Both the position numbers and the translations under genes were made by a program. A stretch of DNA of 64,000 bases from Struthio camelus (lineage: Eukaryota; Chordata; Aves; Struthioniformes; Struthionidae): contig NC_090942.1 of assembly GCF_040807025.1 (NCBI RefSeq), positions 63,196,911 to 63,260,910 on the forward strand, given 5' to 3'. Within the stretch, counting starts at the first letter, position 1. Each line of letters begins with the position of its first letter. Positions 54,893 to 64,000 of this stretch are shown here, piece by piece. A model generated the notes under the pieces. It saw only the letters and a program-made list of their open reading frames with translations, did no database searches and was not told the DNA's origin.

Positions 54893-57800
54893 TTGTGGTA
54901 CAGTTCACCTCCAAAGGACTCCGACAGAGATTGTCATTTAAGAGGTCATTTCTTTAAGAGGTTACTGGTGATTCTCATGAAAGTACATGCTGGTATGGAT
55001 TTGACTTGGAAACAACATTGGTAATACTGTATCAGTGTAGACAAAATGGGATAGGAGAAATCGTTTCCAAAGTCACTGTAAACTTAGGCCGTGGTTGAAA
55101 ACATCAGAGGGAATGGTCACTGATCTAGAAAAGTCACTTTACAGAGGTGCTGTTATCTTTAGAGGTCAGATTTCTTGGAAGATGAAGGGCAAAGCTCGTC
55201 CCTGGAATTATTATGCCAAGGCTGGTAGCGCTGGATTAACAATAGAGACCCAGGTCAGCTTTCATTGCATAATTCAGCTGAATTTGGGTCTGTACCCTAA
55301 ACAACCACATGGGAAGATGAGAGGGGGGTTGGTGCTGGGGAGATCCGAGGAAGGGCTTCCCCAGGGGACCCCACCGCAGACCTCCCCTGAGCCCATGCAC
55401 GGCCCTGCACCGTCCATGGAGGTCAAAGGCCGAGCACTAGCATGGCAGCTGCTAGGCCGAAAAAAGGGAGGTGGGCTCTTTTCAGGCCCATTGCATGGTA
55501 TGGCAAACTCCATTTCTTTAGAAGGACTTAACCACAGACTTCTATATCACCTGGAAAACAAATTCATTAGATTTCCAGGAAATATTTTGTGGGTTATGAC
55601 AATTTTACTACAACTGGAAAAAAAGAATTTTTCATATCCTATAGACTATTGCCACCCGGATCCATAACTGAAGCCATTCACCAGGTGTCAACAGAAAGAG
55701 ACCACAGTTGTGATCTAGAAGAAAGGGTAAACCTGAGGAGCTATTGCCTGAGGTAGTCAGAGGAAATTTTTGTTTGTGATGGCAGAGAAATAACAGCACT
55801 CTTGATGGCCAGCTTGGAGGCACATGACTTACTGCCTTGTTCAGCTCTGCTCTCTGTGAACATGTAGCTGGACATGTTCAGGCTTATTGGGGCGGCAGCA
55901 ATTCGTCATTGCTTTTAGGGACAAAGTCACAGTCTCTGTCAAAGCAGTGGGCTATTGTTAAGAAGGCAAAACTGAGGCAGCCTGTCACTATCAGCTCAAG
56001 GGAAAGCTGGGAATTAAGCACATAATCCAAATAGCTTTGGTGAGACCTAAAACCACATACCCAATTCCACTGAAAATACTTGACAGCCTCTCCTCTGTAG
56101 TAAAAGTTTAACAGAATGCAATGAAATTTGGAAAGTTTTCTATAGTATTCTATAAAACCTTTCAAAGAATTGTATCTCTTTTGTAGAATTCTCTGATTAA
56201 AAACCAAAACAGAAAAAACATCACTCTCTCTTCTGTCTGTATTTTCAGAGTACTATCTGCAGAAATTTATTAGAGCCAACCCTATTAAATTCCTTACAAC
56301 TGTCCCACAAGGGTAGTTCTTGAAGTGAGAAAGAGAAAACTGCTGGCAGTTTATGCAATGTCTTTTTCACTTATACAAGCTGAGAGACTACCTAGGAAGT
56401 TTAACTGTGTACAAGTCTCTAGTGGTAAGAATCAAACTGGAGAGATTTCTCTACAAGCTCAGTCGTGTGCATCTCTGTGTACTCGTGTATACACCTTCCC
56501 ATCTCTCTCTCTGCTCCTGAGAAGACAAAGGGAAACTGCATTCTGTTGACACAGGACAGACTGAACTACAATGGAGCATTTGGGATGATTAAAAATCAAA
56601 AACAAAACAAAACCCTTATCATACATTTTAGAAGAGTGCCTTCTGAGTCTGCTTTGCTGGAAGCAGTATGACCCAGTAGAAGGATCTGCTTAACTAAAAG
56701 GTCTGGCCAAGTTCAAGCGATGTAGCAAAGAACGTTCCCTGGCTAATCCTTATGCCGTTCCCTGCCTCTCCTATGAATAACTCAGGTCTCCCTTACTTCT
56801 CCAATCTAAACTGCTGATGGTCTTAAGGTCCCCTCCTTTCTCCCTTGCACCATGCATGATCTGGAACTCCATACTTTTAAATGCCTCTCTCACATCCCTC
56901 TTGCCACTCAGTGCATTAATGACTCTGCATCCCCACGCCACTTTCCCTACTCACATGGCTGGTACAAAGCCTTAGTCATCCTTGTGACCTTGAAATATCC
57001 TCCACAGCTCTCCATCTCCTCTTTAAGCGATCCAGACTCATCTCCACCTCCTATTAGAAAATCCTGTGTATGCACCTGGCTTGATTACATCAGCTTATAT
57101 GCACACTGCTGAGCTAACACATTTCTGCTGCAAAAGGAAAAGGAAATGAATACTTCTCCTCCTGTCTCCTATCTAACAGTTGCTCTACTCTTGGCATGCA
57201 ATTAGAGTTATCTGTAAATCTATTTTCACTATTACCTGAATTTCATGATGTGGGAGTTAGAAGAGAATAACAATATAAACAAGATTTTGATGATGGCCTC
57301 TCAAATTTGAAACTATTTCAGTTCATTATGCTTGAAACACTGACTCTTGAAAAAGCTGTTAACATGAATTTTCTCCTTTTCCGTTAGATGAAGCAGCCAC
57401 ATATTCCGGAAGGAATGTCTGAGTAAAGCAAGCATTGCAAAAGAGAACCAAGACAGACACCAGTCACTATATACTACTACAAAATGTTCCTTAAATGCAA
57501 ACAGTCCAGCAGTTGTATTTCTCAAGAGCTCTGCTAGAGACATTGCATTTTCCAATGGTGTTTTACTGTACACAGGTGGATGATAAGAGTTTCTTTAACC
57601 TGGACATTGAGCATGCAGGAAACCCTGGAGAGAGACCCAAGAATCACAGAAACGTACATGCACAGGAACACATTCAGTCTGTAATCTTGGACTGAGTGTA
57701 GGGCATATACAGTCCTTTTCCCTTCCTGGGTAGAGGGCCCAGGGCTGGGAGGGATACTGTAAACCGTTGACTACTGCTGAGCAGGACAAAGCAGTAAATA

Positions 57801-58732
57801 AAGTGTGGGTTCATCACAGACACCAGTTAGCTGAGGGAAAGCAGCAGCACAGAAAAACAAGTGTTAGCAGGAATAAAATGTCTGCTCTGGATTCTTGTTC
57901 TGAACTTGACACCAGAGTACCAGGAAAGTCTCTGTGGGAGAGTTTGGAAGACTTCAGTTCATGTCTAGTGGAGCAAACAGCAGTTGTAAAATCTCAAGAG
58001 ACAAGGGCCACCCAGAGTGTGTCAGTTTATCAACTGGACAGCTGCGGTGTGTCTACAAATGCCAAACCATAAGCATATTGGCAGAGGAAGCAGGAATTGT
58101 GGCCAGCAAGCAGAGAAGTGGCTCCTGAGTTTCTAAATTGCCTGCCTTTCAGAATACACTTACAGTCCAGGCCAGACTGTCAGCTCAGGGAAGACTACTG
58201 TGCAGCAATCTGGTGACATAAACACACCTTACACCTGGCTTCACAGTCTTTGCAAATACTTCTCTAACAAAGAGCATGGCAACCTGGGAATACCGTAGCG
58301 CTCTGCTCACCTCCCTGCCATGGGTGGGGTAGCGAGAAAAAGACACTGTAATTGGAAAGACCTTTGACCCTTACTGCTCCACAGCTGAAGAAACAACCCT
58401 CTGGGGGCTGTGAAGGGTGTACTACAGGGATCCTGAGGCTGCAGCAACCACGGAGGGGCTTGATCAGATACTCTAGGATCATGGAGTGATAGAATAGCAG
58501 TAAAGCTACTTTTGCACTTCTTCTAGAAGCACACAGCGGCCTTATCGCAAAACAGAGCCCTGTGTCTTAAATGCAAAAGGGTCAGTCGTTGCTGATGGCT
58601 GAATTTCCCACCCACAGGAAAAAAGCTGGAAACCAAAACAAATGAATCATGACAGGAAGGTAAAGAATCACACCTTGAAGGAGAACTTGGGCTGCAGTGA
58701 CAGATAACCAACATCAACAACAAATGCTCAAG

Positions 58733-58765
58733 GGCAGCAGATAGGCAGCAGATAGGCAGCAGATT
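58733..58765. repeat. Three-copy 11-bp tandem repeat
   Basis: GGCAGCAGATA occurs twice and is followed by GGCAGCAGATT. The copies are directly adjacent. Confidence 0.9.
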
Positions 58766-61285
58766 AACTATCAAATGAAGCTTCATTCAAAATACACACA
58801 GCATCTTGTATCAGCCAGAGGTGTCTTTCAGATACTGTATAGACAGTGCTAGTATTATTGATGTTCTTTATAGCAGTAATAGTAGCAGCATTAATATACC
58901 AATATGCTTTCAGGGGATAAGCGCTATCCCTAATGAATTCCTGATGGACTTCTAGTGAATTCTAATGGAGCCCGCCTAATCTGTTATTAAGACTTTAACT
59001 GGGACTTGTTTTATCTCAGGTTTAACCCTCTTAACCCTGGAACTAGCAGCAGAGGATGATTCAGGTTTCTTAAAGTCCTCTAACCAGTGAACAATTAGGC
59101 AAAGGCAGGCAGGAGCAGGTGAGGCTGTTGCCAGTCCTCCTCTGGTGTGCGCCTAGCAGATGCTTAGCAGATATTCTGGCCTAATGTTTTCTTTTGGTTT
59201 CCTACACTTTTACTGGAGAGGGAGACACAGAAGCAAACTGGGCTCTACTCTGGAGATGCCTTCAGTTCTGTTATAGTTAAGGGAGAAGATTTCTTTAAAG
59301 ACTCACAGAACAGCCAGGCTGTCTCTCTCCACGGACTCTCCTTTCCTTGTAAAGGATCAGTGTCTCCAGAGGACTATGTAATCTACATGAGTAACATGGC
59401 TACTTCTCCACTGCAAATATAGGGAAACGCTCTCAGGATATTACATCAACCCAAGAACCAGGTATTAGTAGTATCATTTTGATGAAATAATCAGTGAAAG
59501 GTGGCAGCAATGACAAAAACATCCCAAATCCTGCCTTACGGTGGTGATTATGGAGTGACCAGATAGGCACTACAGCATGTCAGCTCCTGCCCTCACCTGC
59601 CTCTGCAGCTTCTCCGTGGGATGCTTTCCCTGACATGCGCACCTTGGGCCAAGTCTCTGTCCCCACAGTATGACAGTCTAATTTTTCATTTCTTTCCAGA
59701 ACATGGACTTTACGTGATCTGTAACATAAGCTGGGCCAAGGTGGGAAAGGCCAGCTTGTGTGTGAATACCAGCAAATGGATAGGTTCTGGCTGGGAATAG
59801 ATCTCCAAGTATCCAATGGTATTTATACCTGAGACATGACTCAGGTCATGTCATACAGATCAACACAGACTGACTTAAATGCTTTTCTCAGAGACAGCAT
59901 TAACCAACGCATGGTCCACATCCATGCGGTTGTATATATGTGCTTGCCATCTTGTCCCCCTGAAACATGCTGGAATTGCAAATTTGAGGGATGGGGTTGG
60001 GGTCCACTAAGGAGGAGACAGGTGATTTGGGATAGCAGGGGACATTAAGGTGTGTGCTACCGAGAGAATGGGAAGACTGCTGCTGTTTTCCTCCTCTGTA
60101 CAGTGATATTTGAGAGTTTTTGCATATCTCATAAGGACAACGCTGATGCCCACTTAAAAATAATGCTGCTGGCCCAGTCAGCTTCTGCAGGTTGGTGGGA
60201 GAGGAAAGGCAGACAGGGCTGAGCAGGCACCAGCTGTGGCCATGTGCACAGTTGCCAAGTGGCAACATGGCAGTAGGTGAGCACCCACTGTCAGAGCAGG
60301 TTGTAGTTTGCTGGTGTCATCCCAGTCATCGACCCAACTATCTGTAAGTAAAATACAGATCACCTAACTAATGTGATCAGCTAGTGATGATAAAGTAAAG
60401 CACCCAAATATGTACTGAATACCTATGCATATGTTTTGGCAGCTCCAGGCAGAAGTGCCCCAGGCTATGGAGCTGTCCCTGTTCCCTTGGAGAGTACTGC
60501 AGTGGCCCCTAGGTCCCCTGCCTGGTGCTCAAACAAGACCCTTCTTATGGCATCCTGAGGGCACTCCATGGCCAAGGATGGTATAGAAAGTCAGCAGCAG
60601 ATCCCAGAAGGCTCTCCTGGATGTGCTGTCCTATTCAATGTAAAAACAATACAAGACTCCTTTCTGCCTTCCAAATCCAGTGGAAGTGGAATCATTTGGC
60701 ATAAGCTGCCTCTATATCTTGCTTCCTGGATCTTTTGTAATAATCACAAAATGGATGAAAAAGGAGAATAAAAACCAAACAGGCATGAAAACAACCTTAC
60801 TTTTTTGGCTCTTTACTTTCTCCACGAATACTGCACCTATTAAAATGACTTTTTGGCTTCTGAGGTCAATAGCGAGCAATGAGACTACATGAAAAGTACA
60901 AACAGAAGGAACTTCACATTTGAAACTTCTATGGCAATTTCCAAGTGTAGCCTTGCAACAGAATCTTTCTTGGTTATGATGCCACAGTGCACAGCTACAG
61001 CCATTATTAGGACAGTTCTAACAGGGCAGGACAGAGGGAAAGGGTTGACCACCAGTTATTAGTGAGATGCAGCCAGGAGGAAGATGACAGCTGTCACTCT
61101 AGCATGTCTTGCTAGAGAAAGGGAAGTATTAATGCCATTGCAAAAGGCTCTGGCAACACTCCGTGATAAATACAATAAAATCCTTACCACCCATGTTCAA
61201 CAAAGGCACATTCAAAATGGAGCAGGTAGAGAGAACGATCACACAGCCAATCAGGAGAAGGGAGAGCCTACCTTATAGGAGAGAA

Positions 61286-61505
61286 CCTAAAACAAAGGGT
61301 TGTTTAGCCTAGCAAAACAAAGGCTGTCAGATGTCCTGATGATTCTCTGTAAGTTCATCAGACATAAGAGAAGGTACAAAACTAGACACTCAGGTGAAAT
61401 TTGAAAACATAAAGATAGTAGCAGTGTGCAGATGGGTGCAGACTGGCCAAGACTAAATTTCAGCTGGAAACTAGAAGGTTTCAAACTATCAGAAGAATGA
61501 GTGGA
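61286..61505 (+). mobile_element. Old CR1-type LINE relic, sense
   Basis: GGTTGTTTAGCCTAGCAAAA followed by CAAAGGCTGTCAGATGTCC gives an LFSLAKQRL-like reading, and GGCCAAGACTAAATTTCAGC followed by GGAAACTAGAAGGTTTC matches the region before the 'FFTVRV' type end of an older CR1 subfamily. Gaps and stops make the frame unreadable. Identity is low. Confidence 0.5.
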
Positions 61506-64000
61506 GCTGGGTTGGTAACTTTGGTGCCTTAGTTGCTCTTTTCCCTGCTCTGTTCTTCATGGCCTCCTTTAGCTAGTATTGCTATTTCTACCCAGGCAAA
61601 GCTGAGTCAGCAGCACAAAATGGTTATCCAACTAAATGGTAAACCCCCATTCCTTGGTCCCCAGGAAATTATGCTCCATGAGTAGCAGTTGTCCTTCTGT
61701 GCTTAGGAGGGAGCAATTTTTGCCCTACACTACCTAGTAAAGCCATACTACAGTTGAACGGACCACATCTCATCCCATTCTGCAACACGGTATTTAGGTT
61801 GACAAAGCAAAACTTTTTTTTTTCCCAGATATGGTAAAAGAGCAAAACTGCTCTGCTTTTCCTTATAACACCAGAAAAAAAAAAACCTAAAGAGAAGCAG
61901 ACTTTTAAGACCTGGAATTCTACAGAAGCACTGAAGACAGACTGGATGCTTCAAGGGTATCCATCATCCAGTACATAGTCTGTTTCCTACTAACTGCTTC
62001 ATACACACCAATTACTGAAACATTCATCCATTCTGTGCACTGCTTTCATCCCTACTACATATTAGAAAATGTAATACCGAAATTAAAAAAAATATATCAA
62101 CAGCAGCTTCACTGCTTTCAGTACATCCTCTTTCTACTCCTCTAAGAACCAACACCAACATCTGGATTAGGCTTTAGCTATTTGCAGTAGCAAATCCTTA
62201 TCATTAGTCTGAATTCTGGCATAAACTCATATAAACAAAGACTGGTGTAAGGATATTGAAATGCATTTTATTTATCTGCATAGGAACTTGCCATTTTGCT
62301 CATAAACATGGAAACTGTCATATTTAAATATTTCTCCAGTACAGTCATAAATCTCTCTTGTAACTGAATGTCTGAGTCTAGCGTTCTCTTTGAACTTTAT
62401 CTTGCCTTTATGGAAATGTATTGTCTATGGTTCTTTCTTTTTTTTTAAATTTAGTTGCATACTTATAGTTTTGTCTACGGTCTGTGTTATAGATGTCTGG
62501 GACTTGTTAAGTTTTGCTGTTTTACAAACGAAACACTGTATGTACAAACATAGGTAGATACAAGGACTTATACTGAAAATATTATAGACTCATTATCCTG
62601 ACCCCAGGCCTGGTGAATTCAGAGGCAGTTTTTACTCACTCCTTTAAAAAGATTTTGAATTAAGCCTTCTAAAAAGAAACGGGCCTGAGGCATGACGTGG
62701 AAAACTGAACTTCAGCTTCTGTAGGGGCTCAGGTTTGAAGGTCTGATTTAGGCCACACACTACCCATTGAGAGACAAATGGAAGAATGGTGCTGCAACTG
62801 AGGAAGAACTCCGCCAAATATACAATATCATATGTAACATTATATAATTCCTTCTATGTATTCCAGATAAAGAACTTTCAAAGGAAAGTTATTCAGAATA
62901 GTGGACATATCACTTTTTTAATAATGACAAATGAATAATCAGGCTAAGATGTTTATATTTACACAAAGGCAGAGATCCTGTCCCAGATTCAGATTTTAAC
63001 TGGTTTCCATGTAAAGACATGGGGAAGGGCACGTCTGATTGTAAGTATAGTGTCAGGAGGCTTGTATACAATTATTAGTCTTAACCAAAGTCCATGTAAA
63101 TAAAAGGTATGCAAATACTCTCTCTCAGGAGGCTTGAGTGGCAATAGTTGACTCAGTCCCCAACAAAACTTTCTGTAAGAGTTCCATGAAAATAATATTT
63201 TTTGACATGATATTATTTGTTCCTCTTTACTCCTTTGCATAATCTAAGCTTTGGTGTTTAAACTGGATTTTGATTCACAAGGTCCTGCTCTTGCATATAC
63301 GTCTAAGAATGCAAGGAGACTCTGATTTCATTGGAATTATCTGCATCTTCTAATTAAGGACCTAAGGTAGGAAATCGCCTCCTACCTTGATCAGAACCAG
63401 GAAGTGGTGTAGAGGAAATTTGTTATCATGCTACCCCTCAAGTACAGAAGACATGATCAGTGAAAATCAACTTTTAACAGCCATCCAAAGAGCAGGATTA
63501 GCTTAACCACATTGTGCTTTTTAAGATTTGTCCGTAAACATTCATTACATCACCCGTGAGTCAAAAAAACAGAGCTTTTTCTGTTAACTGTAAAAGCGGA
63601 TTCAGCTCCTTAATAGAGCTATACGAAATACAATGATTCAGTTTCTACTGACAAAGTGCAAACGTAATCATCTACTTCAACAGGAATATACTTGGCCTGC
63701 ATAACATCACTGACAGCCCAGGACTCATGGGACTGGCATCCTAATGTAATGAACATGAAACTCTCAGGCCTGCCTAGACCCAGTCCAGATAGCAGGGCAG
63801 GGAGTAACACCTAGACTCTGGGGACCCCCTACTTTTGAAAATATCAATGGTAGTAATATGTCCTGGCCCAAGACTTGGCTTAATGGACAGAGTATTCAAA
63901 AATGTCATTTTTTCCATCTCTAGAGTTGAAGTGTAATGGCAAACTCAAGGGAATGGCTAGAATGTGTTCCATAGGTCTGGCAAAGTGTTTGTATGATGCT
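61506..64000. other. Right-hand non-coding sequence
   Basis: AT-rich sequence with A and T runs near 61813 and 61875. No gene or clear transposon recognised up to the window edge. Confidence 0.5.

Larger units (their letters stand above)
49724..61285. other. Long non-coding stretch
   Basis: No exon with family-like motifs was found on either strand. Long open stretches, such as about 190 codons at 55095-55667 on + and about 118 at 52545-52901 on -, show no domain and no splice-supported partner. Simple repeats lie at 54806-54892 and 58733-58765. Confidence 0.5.

Noticed and set aside
54517..54957. 146-codon open frame with a Val and Cys rich end
   Set aside because: The end is only the TG repeat translated.
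55095..55667. 190-codon open frame on +
   Set aside because: Mixed composition without family motifs; no ribosomal start context or exon structure to support it.

Overview
The window is vertebrate nuclear DNA, most likely from a bird. There are no operons or compact bacterial-style genes. Coding sequence sits in short exons with GT/AG borders, and the interspersed repeats are CR1 LINEs with the typical sauropsid tail of 8-base ATTCTGTG units, plus a few worn MIR-like relics. A crocodilian or turtle is not excluded; within birds the species cannot be told.

The only gene I can support is on the + strand from about 3.0 kb to 35.3 kb. It is an aromatic amino acid hydroxylase of the tyrosine hydroxylase type, and its divergence from the highly conserved TH (TH1) fits the second vertebrate paralogue, TH2, which placental mammals have lost. 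Twelve coding exons join in phase into an open frame of 459 codons if translation starts at the ATG at 3020. The exons hold, in order, a short N-terminal tail with an RRDS site like Ser40 of TH, an ACT-type regulatory domain, the catalytic domain with the HELLGH iron site and its Glu partner, a TH-type Asp in the PYQDQ loop, and a C-terminal leucine heptad helix for tetramer formation. The enzyme would make L-DOPA from tyrosine with tetrahydrobiopterin, iron and oxygen.

Layout: 1-3.0 kb is upstream sequence with a CpG island at about 1.5-1.85 kb that may be a promoter. 3.0-35.3 kb is the gene, whose largest introns follow exons 7 and 11 (numbering as in mammalian TH). Intron 7 begins with GC instead of GT and contains an antisense CR1 tail. 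35.3-64 kb shows no recognisable gene. It holds an antisense, internally deleted CR1 open reading frame 2 fragment (43.1-44.15 kb), a sense CR1 3' end (49.4-49.7 kb), an older CR1 relic (61.3-61.5 kb) and simple repeats.

The points most worth a second look are the identification as TH2, the roughly 30-residue loss in the regulatory tail beside a retained kinase site, the GC-AG intron, a Cys-to-Ser change at a position otherwise kept across the hydroxylase family, and a run of three palindromes sharing one core at 44.48-44.54 kb.
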